Positions 11,871 through 24,039 of a DNA stretch of 64,000 nt are shown here, piece by piece (the stretch's first letter is position 1; every line of letters starts with the position of its first letter). The stretch is from Trichoplusia ni (Eukaryota > Arthropoda > Insecta > Lepidoptera > Noctuidae). The DNA lies in assembly GCF_003590095.1 (NCBI RefSeq), contig NC_039498.1:4898001-4962000 (forward strand). Reading direction: 5' to 3'. The translations under genes were made by a program, and so were the position numbers. The notes beneath the pieces were generated by a model. That model did not search any database. It worked only from the letters and a program-made list of their open reading frames with translations, and had not been told where the DNA came from.

Positions 11871-12835
11871 TACTTTGAAAAACAATTGAATATCATTTCA
11901 GTAATCAAAAGATTTTTTTTCTTCATGCAAACTATTAAATAAATACGAGCTAACTCGATACTCGATATAACCAATCGATTCTCGCAACCGATACATCGAT
12001 ACCCGTCTCGATTTTTTCACATCGAAGCTTCTTACATCCGGCTTGCTTTTAGCATATCTTGTAATAATAATTATGGCATTGATCATTCGCTCTCGACTTT
12101 CACATAAGATTTCGGCTGTCTGCACTTTCACTTGAGTTTTTGGTCCAAGTTGTTAGTTGGAGCGGTTTTGAGACGCCATCTTGTTTTTTGTTTGGTTGTA
12201 ATATGATTGATGGGATATTTATGGTTTTATGAAGTTTCTTGTACGTTACCCTACATAGGAATGATATTTAAAGTGCCTGCAAAATGGCATACTTGAAATA
12301 AAAACTTTAAAATTAAAGTTAAATATTATCCTTTCTTTAATAGTTCTCAAAACTACTAATGACAACTAACAAGTCTTTTTGCATTAATAAACAAAAAACA
12401 TAATCTTAATGATTAATTAAATTATAATTCAGCAATTATTTAAATAATTTTCACTTATGAAACAAAATTATATAACAATCACTTTAACAAAATTAGCGTT
12501 TATAAATAAATCCTAGACTTTTATCATACATATGCATGGCAGGAATTTTGCTTGTCCATTCTCCTATTACCAGAAAAACTTATATAATAATTAACTTTAA
12601 ATAATATCTTTTATTTAAACATTAGCCATTCACTCGCAAATACGCAGTTAAACAATTAAGCAATTAACATAAACAATCATATCTTGAACATCTATAGAAT
12701 TTTACCGCTTTTTTTTAGTTTTAATTGCTATGGGAACTAATCTTTACATCCATAGGAAATCAACCTTTTGGGTTAGAAATTAGAATAATTTCTGCTTTAC
12801 GCAATGCTACTATAAACCACTGTATTATTATAAAA

Positions 12836-13067
12836 CTAGCTGTTGCCCGCGACTTCGTCCCCGTGGGTAGAAGATATAAGTTATGATTTATACCTGCCTT
12901 GTTTTTTTTCACATTTTCCATTGTATCTTCGCTCCTATTAGTCGCAGCGTGATGGTTTATAGCCTAAAGCCTTCCTCGATAAATGGTCTATTCAACACAA
13001 AAATATTTTTTCAATTTGCGCGTTCAAACAAACAAACAAACTCTTCAGCTTTATATATTAGTATAGA
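12836..13067 (-). mobile_element. Non-autonomous Helitron, inverted partner of 11417-11669
   Basis: In plus orientation it starts A|CTAGCTGTTGCCCGCGACTT and ends tatattagtatAGA|T. The internal order is the reverse of 11417-11669. It lacks about 22 bp around the ctcaggaactactggtcc block. Confidence 0.85.
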
Positions 13068-13799
13068 TTAGAAACACATTAACTAACTTGTATTATTTAA
13101 AACTGGTGATAGTAGAAATATAGTGTGGAAGACACCAAATAATTCAATATAGACAACTTTAATAAGGCTGGTGTGATGATCAATGCTCGTGCGTCCTCTA
13201 AAAAACATTTTTGACATAAAGAAAAATATTTCCAAATAGAAAATACCAAATTTTCAAGCAGTCACTATTTCAAAACAAAAACTTAACAATTATTAACCGC
13301 ACCAAGAATTTCGTAATTCATTTTCCAAATCTTAAGGCAACAAAAATCACAAAAATGCAACGACCAAAAATCAAAATCCACATCAAAAACTTACATTTTC
13401 AAATTTAAACGAAAAAAAAAAATTCGTTTTTTTTAAATCATCATTTTTTTTCTCATAATAATTAAATTATACAGCGTACAGTACTTCGTATCATATTTGA
13501 AAGTAAGTAAAAACTAACTCAAAAAACATTCAAATCCAAAACCCTCACTCGCTCACTACCTATTTCTATTCAACCCGCTACCGCTTATGACTCGTACATC
13601 CACCTCCAAAACTGACTTTCATCGGCACTTGCGCGGGCGCACACGTAACGGCTTGCGTAATGTGTCGCGCACGCATCGACCATGATTAGGATATACTGAG
13701 AGTTGTTTTATGCTTAGTTTTCTTTTCATATGCCAATTAATATGCCTTTTTGAATTTATAGATAACTTTAAATTCACGAATACAATAAATGCATCATGA
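13068..13799. other. AT-rich DNA, nothing recognised
   Basis: No gene or intact repeat is seen. A slightly CpG-rich patch near 13615-13685 (cacttgcgcgggcgcacacg) has no further support. Confidence 0.5.
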
Positions 13800-13955
13800 A
13801 AGTATGTGTGTTTCTTTGTGACATCTTCACGCCTAAACAGCTGGATCAATTTTGATGAAATTTGGTATGGAGGTAGATGACACCTTAGATTAACACATAG
13901 GCTACTTTTATCCGACTTCGTTAAAGAAGGGTAACATTTTTGCAGATCTAACCGA
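13800..13955 (+). mobile_element. Helitron-like remnant (gatgaaatttggtatgga family)
   Basis: The blocks tcttcacgcctaaaca, gatgaaatttggtatggagg and ttaacacataggctac match the layout of lepidopteran mini-Helitrons, as does 26066-26215. The borders are not preserved. Confidence 0.5.
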
Positions 13956-14234
13956 CATCCTTCTAGTTGTTAATGTTTTCAAAGATTTCGGGCTTGTGTT
14001 AGTAAGTTAATATGGTCAAAAATACTTACTTATTTCTTTTAAATTTGCTAGAAAACAATGCATTCCAATAAGTAATATTTCAATGCAATTTCGTGATTAT
14101 TTATCTTATAGATAGTATAGGTACCGAAAAAAATCTATCTAATCTCCCAAAAGTTTTTATCTGTAATCCACTGCAGTTATAACGATTGCACTTTATTATA
14201 AAGAATACAAATTTAACACTTTATTTATGCCTTT

Positions 14235-14440
14235 GAATATGGTAAAAAGTACAGGCGTATATTACTCACGCGTATATTTATCGGGGTAGCCCGACTAGTT
14301 TCGGACGCAACCTGAGTCCTTAATCATGAACTGACGCGACGGGGTCGATACGGTCTCGGTTGGGTTCGAAACTATTCGGGCAATCAAAATAAATACACGT
14401 GTATAAACCATGAATTCTCACGATAGTTACTATAAAAATA
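14235..14440. mobile_element. Inverted-repeat element, possible MITE
   Basis: The left arm acgcgtatatttatcgggg, cccgactagtttcgga near 14268-14309 is matched, reversed, by ttcgaaactattcggg and aaataaatacacgtgta near 14367-14405. The arms are about 40 bp and imperfect. The 73-aa minus ORF over it is not supported. Target duplications are not evident. Confidence 0.5.
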
Positions 14441-14689
14441 TAGTCAGTTTGTAAGTGAGTAAAGATACCCACTACACTTAAACCAATATTAGCCCACATT
14501 CGAATCCCACAACTGGGCCACATTTTCCCCACATAAAACATATCTCACAATTAGTTATTTACTTCATGATCCAGGCTCCCAGTACCCCCTGCAAGTCAGC
14601 TGTTACAGTATGGAGGTGCAAGTCCAGACATCGCGCTCCGGTCAGTCTTAACTAATTATACTAATTAATTCATACTAATACCAAGGAGA

Positions 14690-15052
14690 GGCTAGATCGT
14701 GGCTAAGAGGCTAAGCGGTAACTGCATAAGTGAAACGATCACAGGATAAGCTACGCTTAACGCGGTTGGCCCGTACATGGGTGACCATCTTTGTCATAAC
14801 GAATTCCTCCGTGTTTCGGAAGGCACGTTCAATTGTTGGTCCCGGCTGTTATTCATACATCTTTGACAGTCGTTACAGTTAGAAGCTTGAAAGTCTGTCC
14901 AGTCTAACTAAGGGGTATCGTGTCGCCCAGGTAACTGGGTTGAGGAGGTCAGATAGGCAGTCGCTCCTTGTAAAACACTGGTACTTAGCTGAATCCGGTT
15001 GGACTGGAAGCCGACCGCAACAGAGTTGGAAAAAAGCTAGGCCGATGATAAA
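14690..15052 (+). repeat. Composite repeat with 5S rRNA-like head
   Basis: The segment near 14738-14795 (gatcacagga, taagctacgc, cgcggttgg, gtacatgggtgacca) aligns in order with the internal promoter half of insect 5S rRNA (box A and box C). It is followed by a conserved body (cctccgtgtttcggaaggca, ggtaactgggttgaggaggt, gataggcagtcgct) and ends near gttggaaaa...gccgatgat. Such 5S-headed retroposons occur in Lepidoptera. Other copies lie at 5127 (minus), 26515 and 61326, with a scrap at 46770. It is not a functional 5S gene, since the 5' third is missing. Confidence 0.7.
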
Positions 15053-16099
15053 TTCATACTAAAACTAAACCCAAATCCGTCTCTGTACGAATAACTCATC
15101 GTATGTATGGTCGATGTACAAAATGGCGATTGGGAAAATAGGGATTGACCTCAGGGGGTTTAAAATTTAGGGTTGTATTTTTTAATGCTATACCGAAAAA
15201 ATAGGTTTGGACTGCCCTTAACATTTAGATATTTTCCGCCGTTTCGGAGAAGTTTCACTAGAAACATCGCGACAAGACAATTTCATTTAGAAAAAGTGTT
15301 ATAATTATCAATACATTTACAGCAGCTTCAAAGAAAGTTTTAAACTAAGTATCTTTAAATCATTCGTCAGCTATGGAACAAACTCGCCAACTTACCAATA
15401 GTTGAGTTTCCTATATAATGTGTAAGTCTAGAAACTTTTACTTGTAAGTTTAAACTTAGCTTATTGCAACTTTATTGATGTCTAAAGATGTCTAAATTTA
15501 GAGTAAAACCTGTCTTTGCAAGTCGAATTTTGTTAATTTTAGACTGGATTTTAACTTTAGTGTAACTTATAGAAGAGTTCTTGCTTTTTTAAGCAAAATA
15601 ATGAAAATTGACTCTTTTTGTTAATATGTTAGTAATTAGTGCTTAAATAGCTTAGTATTAAATAATTCTAAGTGACAAGACAGCTTTTAGACAGCTAAAT
15701 ATTCACAAAATAATTAAATTGATTCGGTATTTTAGTTTAATTTGTATCCACTCTAAAGTCGTTATTTCAATGCCTTTTTTACGTATTCTAGTTACTCATT
15801 AAATAAAGTACACTATTTCTAAAACGAATTAATAAGCTGAAAGCTTGAACCATCAAAAAGACATTACAAATAACTAATTCTGATCCATAAACAACTATTC
15901 TAAACAGATTGAAAATAAAACCTCATTACAATAAAACTACATTATCTACTCAGTGTTGCAACACTCAATAAAGGTCGGTCAACAATAGACGCCTACATCC
16001 CTAGCCTGGCAACCCAACATCAAAGTGAATGATATAATAGCTGCCTAACTATTCATGAAACTATAGTAAGTAAGAAAAGTAGTGTTTTAGTCGGTATAC
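15053..16099. other. AT-rich DNA, nothing recognised
   Basis: I see no feature here beyond simple AT-rich sequence. Confidence 0.5.
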
Positions 16100-16260
16100 C
16101 TCAGCGGGCGCGCGGGATCGATCCCGGGCATGCGCACTGGGGGCCAACACTTCCGAACACCCCCCCACACCCCCGCCCCCACAGCTGAAACACCCCCACA
16201 CTGCAACTGCACTCCAGTGCATGCGAAACCGCGACCAGAGCTAAAACCCGGACGAAAAAT
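16100..16260. promoter_or_regulatory. GC-rich island with G-quadruplex motif upstream of HR3
   Basis: It contains gcgcgggatcgatcccgggc, an NRF1/EWG-like GCATGCGCA, and C-runs of 7, 5, 5 and 5 (16160-16197). On the minus strand these give a G-tract pattern meeting the usual G3+N1-7 rule. It lies about 700 bp upstream of the HR3 exon and could be part of its promoter. The 73-aa minus ORF across it reflects the composition. Confidence 0.45.
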
Positions 16261-16861
16261 CGCACTTTACAATAAAAAAAAAACAATTCCTTAACAAGAA
16301 AACGTGACAAATATGTTCTCAATTACGTGTGCACTCAAATAACCGGTCACAAGTGGGGGCGGACAAGAACGGACCATTTACAAACTATGAAGAAGAAAAA
16401 ACGAATGCACGGGACACTTGAACGCATTCGATGTCAATCTTCACATACAAATTCGGTACGAAAACTTTGACAATATAATACAATTCAAAACATTAAAAAA
16501 AATCACAAGTTTAATACAATTTATACGCAATATATAATCACAAAAACCATTAGTTTTTAATAAAAATCAATAATAACACAAATTAGTGAAACACTATTAT
16601 AAAAATCCCGAGCAAATAAACCCAACCTTAAAATCGAAATTTTAGACTGATATATAATTCCGTAGTAGATTTATAAATATAAATATATAGTATTTACATT
16701 AGTTGAGCATTTCAGAAAGTTTATATGTAGAATAAATTTAAAAAATATTTATTAATAAAATTATAAATTGCAATATAAAATACAAATGAAAACCCGGGAT
16801 CAGCGAGTAGCCTTAGCATTTTATACGACGGACGAACTATTTTGACACTTGCAAATATTTC

Positions 16862-16947
16862 AGTGTACAAAAATGGATGATTGTGTGTCTGTGTGTGTAA
16901 GTTAAGTGTTATGGTACATCCGTGCTAGTGTTGGGCCCTGGGCCAAT
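16862..16947 (+). promoter_or_regulatory. HR3 5' UTR segment with a short uORF
   Basis: The sequence gcaaatatttcagtgt can be either an acceptor (CAG ending at 16863) or an initiator (TCAGT). An in-frame upstream ATG at 16873 opens a 10-codon uORF that stops with TAA at 16903-16905. The stop rules out an N-terminal extension through that ATG and may dampen translation. The exact transcript start cannot be decided from sequence. Confidence 0.4.
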
Positions 16948-17050
16948 ATGTTGAACATGTTCGATATGTGGAACTCTGTTAGTACCAAGTTGGAGCAGAC
17001 GAATGTCCAACAAAGCCAGCAACCGCATACTTCAGGTGGGAGCATTAAAG
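16948..17050 (+). CDS. Hr3: Nuclear receptor HR3 (ROR orthologue), first coding exon, partial
   Basis: This exon encodes 34 residues plus one base: MLNMFDMWNSVSTKLEQ at the start and HTSGGSIK at the end. It is followed by the donor AAAG|GTAATT. I recognise MFDMW..SV..KLE and SG.SIK as the N-terminus of insect HR3 (Drosophila MFDMWSSVTSKLE, SGSIK-AQIEIIPCK). The phase-1 end (G|) fits an alanine codon GCN at the next exon, exactly where the family continues into the two-zinc-finger DNA-binding domain. HR3 is a 20-hydroxyecdysone-induced nuclear receptor of the moulting and metamorphosis cascade that activates betaFTZ-F1 and is opposed by E75. The start could be ATG 16948 or ATG 16957; both have A at -3, and I chose the first in-frame ATG after the stop at 16903. 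The DNA-binding exon is not in the window, so the following intron exceeds 46.9 kb unless a cassette exon (48117) intervenes. Confidence 0.82.
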
Positions 17051-17965
17051 GTAATTTCCACTTATTAACGGGAGTATTTGGGGCAAACTTTGTGACAAAT
17101 ATTGGAACAAATGTTGAAAGTTGTCGGCACGTGCTCTTGTTTTTTTTTTTTTATTAAGAGTACACGATGTAACAGCCTGTGTCGAAATTAGAAGTTTTCA
17201 AGTTTCACGCATTTTTATTGTACTTCAATATTAGCATTTACGCGATTTTTTATAGAAATTAAATAGACTGGCTTCCCATTTAAATAAAAAAAAATCTATT
17301 GTACAATTATACAAAACTGTACATTTTTACATCAAAATTATACTAAAGTTTGCCCCAAACTAAAGCTAGCAAAAAATAATAAAAACGCTTTGTTGTAGAA
17401 AACAAGTGCATTTTGGGATGCATGAGGCTTCAAATAATGTAGGTATTGCAATAAAGCGATTTGGCAATTTTATCACAGTAAAATTAAACTGCACCTTGTT
17501 CATTTTACCCCTTGAAGCTTTAGCTAAACTATATGTAATATATCAAGATTCCTTTTAACTAAGAACCATAAAAAAATACGTAAAAAGTTTTATGAAAAAC
17601 ATCTAAAACATAAAATGGCAAGTCATCAATGCCTTGTCACGTCATTTCAATTCGCGAGAGAGATATTAAAAGATGCTTGCGTGTAAGATTTTAATAAAAA
17701 TATATACATAAAAAAAATATAATAGAAAGTGGTCGAAAACTTCTTTTTCCGGTATATGTATTTATATACATAATTGTTTCTTATATGGCCATGTTGCGTA
17801 AGGCAAGAAAGTGTCCAATTAAAATTCGGTGTTGCTAGTCGACGCGATGTGAATTCGTGATATTTCGTAATTATTTTATAGCCTTTTGTGAAAGATGTGT
17901 TTAATTTTCAGTTGTTTTTTTTTTGAGATTTTTCTAGAATAAAATCCGTCATTTATTATCACTGT

Positions 17966-18075
17966 ACCGACTAATATTATAAAGGGGTACCGTTTGTGTG
18001 CTTGTGACGTTGTAGAGTGTAGGATCAGGATATACTGAACCGAATTCAAAATTAGTTTTATCAATAGAAAGCCAC
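17966..18075 (+). mobile_element. Helitron-like remnant
   Basis: The 5'-like block gactaatattataaagg is followed by gtttgtgtgcttgtgacg and a diverged body (aggatatactgaaccgaatt). The layout is like other mini-Helitrons here, but the 3' border is lost. Confidence 0.35.
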
Positions 18076-18539
18076 ATTATATGATTGAATCACAGCCTTT
18101 TACTAACCTACGCACGGATCGACCATTTAAAAATACTGTAGTAAGGTTCAGAGTAGCGCGTGGGGTACAGATTTTCCAGGAAATGAAAGGAAGTATTCCG
18201 TGTAAACTCTGGATTATTTCTCAGAAAACTGCTTTTAATTTCGCTTTAAATATACTACAAAACGATATAGCGTACTTTTCAGTCTCCTTAACTTAACGAA
18301 GAAATGAATGACGCTGTCTGGCAGCCATTCTTAACGTATTTGGGGAAATGACTTGTCAGAAAAACACAGAGAAGCAGTTTTAATATACTTAGTACTGCAA
18401 GTTTGTACGCTCCTTAATAAAACGAAAAACATTATAAAAATAACCCTATTCTCATCACCTGACTCATTATACTGTCATTGTTGGTTAAAATAGGTTATCC
18501 TATTCAGTTACCCCACTGATATAAACGCAAGGGTATATC

Positions 18540-18620
18540 GAGAGGTTGTTACCCCGCGCCTACAGCCGCCGCACTGACCTAATTCAAAGCCACTGCCTCC
18601 GACCAACGACGAATGACAGA
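18540..18620. promoter_or_regulatory. GC-rich patch with near-perfect RORE
   Basis: TGACCTAATTC at 18575-18585 is, on the minus strand, GAATTAGGTCA: 10 of 11 positions of the monomeric ROR/HR3/E75 site. The surroundings (accccgcgcctacagccgcc) are GC-rich compared with the intron. It lies 1.5 kb downstream of HR3 exon 1, consistent with auto- or E75 regulation. This is motif evidence only. Confidence 0.35.
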
Positions 18621-21600
18621 TGCAGTTTATTTTTTTAAAACAGAACTTTTTTTATTCTCGTATTTGCAAAAGCTGTCACTGGACGGTTTTATTTGACTGA
18701 GTATTCAGTTTTTGAAAACTGTTGTTGTTTCATTTGTTTAATTGTGTTTTAAAATAAATCTGGCTCTTTTAGCTAAGTTTATTTTTAACCAGACGGTACA
18801 CAGAGAAGGAATAGGTTTATAATAATGTTGTGATTTGTGACGTCATTTCAGATACTATCTCTTTGGCCCTACTTTTTTCCTACAGCAATGACTCTATAGA
18901 ACCTTTTATTCCTTATAATATATTGTAATATTAAAATCCACAATACAAATAACTTCCCAACGTTGATTTAAACATCTGAACTCATCGCTGTTCTAATTTT
19001 ATATACAATACGTATGTGTCAACTGAATCACTTCCCACGCCGAATATTTACTCTGCAATCTCTATACATTGCATAATTTAGTTAAACAGGTATCTGAGAT
19101 ATAAATTGGCATTACTTTTACCAATTAAAAACAACCTTTTATATTTGATAACGTTTCATATCTTGTCATCTGACGGGCGCCATTTTTTTTAATATGGCGG
19201 ACTGATAGTTACTTTCTTATTCCCTTATCAGTTAGTTACTATACATAAATTATTATTATACAAATTATTGATATTTTTCTTTAGTTGTAATAATTAGTCC
19301 GGATTTCTAGGATATTAAGAAGTCATGATAGCTCAGCTGGAAATTAATTATAAAGTTATTGAATGAAAACTTTGAACAAAACAATAGAAGAAAAAAGTGA
19401 AAATTACAGAAATCAATGCCAGGTTTTCGGTTAATAATCAAACATTAAAAATTAAAAATTAATTTAAACAAAATAATCAAGGATCAAGTAATTTAATAAG
19501 GTATACAATGACATTTACAAACGCCAAATTTGACACATCGTAAAACGTCAGATTTTGTAGTAATGTCATTGGGATTGCAATAAGTATTAAAAGTTAATTG
19601 CGATTTGTGGTTTTCCTTAGAGTTGTGTTTTCTATTCATGAAGCCCATTCAGTATTTATCGTTCAATTATTGTATATAATTTATACGACTGCCATTTTAT
19701 ATAGTAAAAACAGAGAAATCCTTACGTTATTTTCAAAGAAATCAATTAAAACTAATTTGATCGAAAATCCTTTAATAATATTAATACCAAACCTTAATTA
19801 GTTAAAACGTAAACAATTAAACAAAAATAAGTATCACTTTTCATTTTGATACAAAAGCAGCCATTAAATTAACTTTTTAATGACATTGATCACCATGATA
19901 TTCAGCCGAAGTAAAAAGTTGTTCTTTTTTAAATATCGATTGACATTTCGGCGGCACTTTCTCGCGGGCGCGTTCGGCTTATTGCAGAGATATTTGGTAT
20001 AAAGGACATATTGAATTTCGTACGCCGTTATTAAAAAAAGTATATAGGGTTGTCATTACTCTAATATTATAAAAGTGAAAGTTTGTAAGTGATTGTTATA
20101 TATATTTTGGCTATAAAGATAGGACGAAATTGTATAAAAAGATTATAGATAGGTGATACTCTAAATTAAATTTTTTCTATTGTTAACATAGCTTTTTCAT
20201 TAAATAAGAAAATTGTTCCCGTGAGATTACCTAGAATTTAGAATGAAAATAAATGTGAGTTTCTATTAAATTAACATTTATTATTAGAACCATTCTAAAA
20301 TCGTAAGAGCATTTAATATTCAAGAATAAATCTCGCGTATAAACTTTTTATTTTGAGTGAAAGTTGATTCTTATCTAAGTATTCATTGTCCTGTCCGGTC
20401 TTAAAAAAAAAAACAGCTCAGACCGAACAAAGAGGTTTTCACAAAATTGTTTTCACTGTTTCATCATTTCTGTTATTATATACTTACTAATTATATTTAA
20501 CTTGATTACGTATAGAAATTAAAAGAGATTACCTAATGCTATCTACTTATAAATAATAATTATTTATTTTTTTATAATAGTCTTTATTGAGATTGCTATG
20601 GATTTGTTACCTAATCCGCATTTATTGTTTAAATTGAAATGAAATATTTTATTGTTTTCAAAAGTATGCAGATTTTTAATGCTTATACGACTTATATGTA
20701 TTTTTAAATATAAATGTCAATAGGATATGAATATACTTAATAGTTTCCCGAAAATCCCGATACTCAAAGACTTCTGACATTAAAAAAAAACTTTCTTTTT
20801 ATACCAACAAATTACAGTTACATTAATTGCAGGCAGATTTTAACACTCTTTAATCTTGCGATTTAAATGAAGTGAAACCCCTAAGCGAACGGTTTCGTTT
20901 CTTTTTTTAAAACGTTGCGTAACGCACTAACCAGTTCCATTCAGCATAAGTTATGATTGCACGAGTTCCAAACATGAACGCGCCCCTCCGATTTAGAAAT
21001 TAAAAAGAATGTTTGTTCTTTTTTTTTTTTGATGATACTTGTACTGTCAGTGATTCATTATGATTTTTAATGGCTGTATACTTTAGTTAGTCATTAAGTT
21101 CTGAGTAAATCTTGTGCGTATGTTGTTTCAGTATTTGGGAATAAACAATTATTTTACAGTCTTAGGAGTCAGACTTACAAGTTACAAATAATATAAAATG
21201 CCAATTAATGCAAAGCACTAATTATTAGGTGTTCTTATAGGCTTATACCTCACTATTCTATACTTTTCTAAGAATAAAAAAACCCTGAAAACTGTTGTAC
21301 CCTTAATAAATCCTTTTAAAAAAGATTCGCATATAAAATAACAACATAATTTATCAGTTAAAAAAAAAAACTTTTCACATAAAACATGCTCCACGCACAC
21401 AACAAAGCATCATTTCAAATAAAGAACCTAAATCGTTCAATTGTCTTTTAAATTCGTGTGTGTATTCGAACGTCAATCCTTGTTCAGTTTGACTTAACAA
21501 AATGGCTGCCGTACTAGGGTAATAGTACATCAAAAAAACTTGATATCTGCACAATGGTTACATTTGCCAACCAGCAATACTCGTTATTGCCGAACTTGCA

Positions 21601-23503
21601 AACTGCTCGAATTACAACCGGACGCATAAATAACTATTCCATGTTATATATAAGTAAGCAATTTTTTGATAATGTCAAGCAAGCGAGAAATTTTTAGGTA
21701 TTTCGCCCAATTATTTGTTACAAAATTAACATAAATATAATTTTGCTGTTTTGTAACTAAATTAAATTATCTTTCAATGCAAAATAACTAATATTTGTCT
21801 GTATATACCTATAAAAGGTTTTGAAACAGAAAAAAAAACAATATTTATCGCGGTTCCGTAATATTTTTATTGTTTTTCTAACAAATCTACCTTTCTATAA
21901 AATAGTGTTACCCAGTAACATAGGTCGTGTAGGTCGAATAAGTATTTTTCGTAGCGTCAGGTCTACATAAACGCCGTACTTTACAGACGAAAGTCCAAAA
22001 CTAACTCCAACTAATATAATTGAAAGTGGTGGATAATGTTTGTTCGCATCAAGCTTTGTGACATACTGGTGCTGCCACATGTTGAGAAATAATAACGATG
22101 TTGGACCATTTTTTGAATTCTGGAGGCATTTTCTAATAAAGTAAATTTATCGCATACGACCTCTCCGTAGTTCATCGGTACAGAATACGTTAATAATTGA
22201 ATAAGCTTCTTGAACCAAAAAAGAATCTATAACTCCCAAACATGCAAAACGAAAGTACCAGGCCAACATAACTCCTAAAGAGTCACCAGCCAAGCTTTAA
22301 TCACCGCTTCTACCAATCTGCTAATATTACGTAAAATAATGCACATACATACACACACGAGAAGTACTAAGTACCAGGATAGCATAAACATGTGACAGGT
22401 CGCAAGTTTAGTACTAAAGTACGCAAGAAAAAGTTGCCTGGCCAAGACCCATATAGCGTGTTCGATGTACTACGACTGACTAGTTTTGATACTTGCGTTA
22501 GTGACGCCATTTTAGGTTTTGTTGAATGGTATTTTATTGAAAATGGAGGATTTCGTCAATTATTACATTATTAGAAATACTTGTAACAGTAGTAAAATGT
22601 AATTAACCTTTTTCTGCGTTGCAAACTGTTGACAGATCTCATGTGCTTTTGACAGATAATTTTTTTGGTGCAATCTTTGCTTAACTAGACTAAGCTATAT
22701 TCTTAAAAATACTTTTTAAGTACAACTAGTTTTCTAAAATGTCTGTTAGTGTCGGTTTCCTGTTTCATTGGGTTTAGCTTAATATCAATATTTTATAAAG
22801 CAAATACTTATTTGTTCTCTAAAAAGCTCCATCACCTAGAATCTAACTGTCATATCAACTTTATTATTTTGTTTCAATAGAAAAAAAATCACAAGTAGGC
22901 TTTGAAGACAATAAACTATTAATTATTCATACTTGACAACTTTCATTTGGCATTTATCCTGATATTTATATTTTTATAACTGTATTTATTATCTTTTCAC
23001 TAAATATGGCATTATTTATTGACTGAGTATAATAAACTTTGAATGAAAGGCGGATACGTATTTTTTCTAAATAAACATACATTAGAAATCTCCAGTCATT
23101 TAATTATGAGATCGTAATAAAGATGTCTAACAAAAGTATTTTTCCACAATAATTTATTGATATATAAATATAACACATTAACAAAGTATTAACAGCTTAT
23201 TTTGGATAAAATATATCTTAATTAATTATGCAATCATAATAATCCTCAAATATGAAATATCACAGCATAAAAATAGCGTTATCAACCAACTAAAGAGAAA
23301 ACCTCTTCATTTCTAATCGCATTCAATTTCGCACATTCAAAATAATTAAAAAGGACTTTGCTTTAAAAAATAATCAATTAAACAAAAACCATTCAAGTAT
23401 CAACTCCTTTCGTCCGCACTTCACACATTTACGTATAGTGTGCGCATGCGTGGAGCGTGCACTCAGGTACTGATATGATATTAGTTGTCTATGTGTGAAT
23501 GTA
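18621..23503. other. AT-rich intron DNA
   Basis: It holds a TGACGTCA at 18838-18845, a Helitron 5' scrap (ctaatattataaaagtgaaa) near 20062-20095 and an NRF1-like TGCGCATGCG at 23441-23450. No exon or intact repeat is recognised; the small ORFs lack support. Confidence 0.5.
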
Positions 23504-23735
23504 CTATGCAGCGTTTAGATTGTCTAGTCTAGCTAGTAGGTAGCTCCTAAATAGACTCTATAAATGTTCTGTGCCTCGTTTAGACTCACTTTTGTTGCCA
23601 GTAAGGCTTGACGTGACTTCGTTTAGTTTAGTTTGGATATGAATTGTGCCGTGTTTAGATTGTGTCGTCTAGCCAGTAGATAGTGGTTCTAAATTGACTA
23701 AATTGTTCTATGCTTCGTTTAGACAAGTTTTGCTT
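23504..23735. repeat. Pair of about 92-bp imperfect direct repeats
   Basis: Unit 1 (about 23504-23596) and unit 2 (about 23643-23735) share, in order, gtttagattgt, ctag.cagtag.tag, ttctaaat-type and gttct.tgc.tcgtttaga blocks. The offset is 139 bp. Function and origin are unknown. Confidence 0.6.
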
Positions 23736-23861
23736 ATAGTATTTTCTGTTTATGTAATAATGATTATTTATTCAAAATACATTGTTATAGCAATTTTACT
23801 GTTATATCGGATTTCCCTCTTCCCTTGGGCGTGTTTCATGAATTTCAGATTCATAATCATT

Positions 23862-23870
23862 TGACCTTGA
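23862..23870 (-). promoter_or_regulatory. FTZ-F1/NR5A-type site TCAAGGTCA
   Basis: TGACCTTGA on plus is TCAAGGTCA on minus, a perfect monomer site of the FTZ-F1/SF-1 class. Other copies lie at 11113 (inside a Helitron), 34856, 40680 and 46946. Confidence 0.3.
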
Positions 23871-24039
23871 ATATATAATCTCTTTTAAGAATCGACTTTT
23901 GTACTGTACGAAAATCTTTACTTGTTGTATTATGAACACGTATAATTGTTATAGTTTTTTGGATGGTTTCAAGATTATGGTTTCGCAAAATGTTAAGGCA
24001 AGGAGTGTTTTAGCACGCGAATGTTAATTGGTGAAACCT

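Noticed and set aside
14738..14800. 5S rRNA gene
   Set aside because: Only the internal promoter half matches, and the rest is a dispersed repeat.
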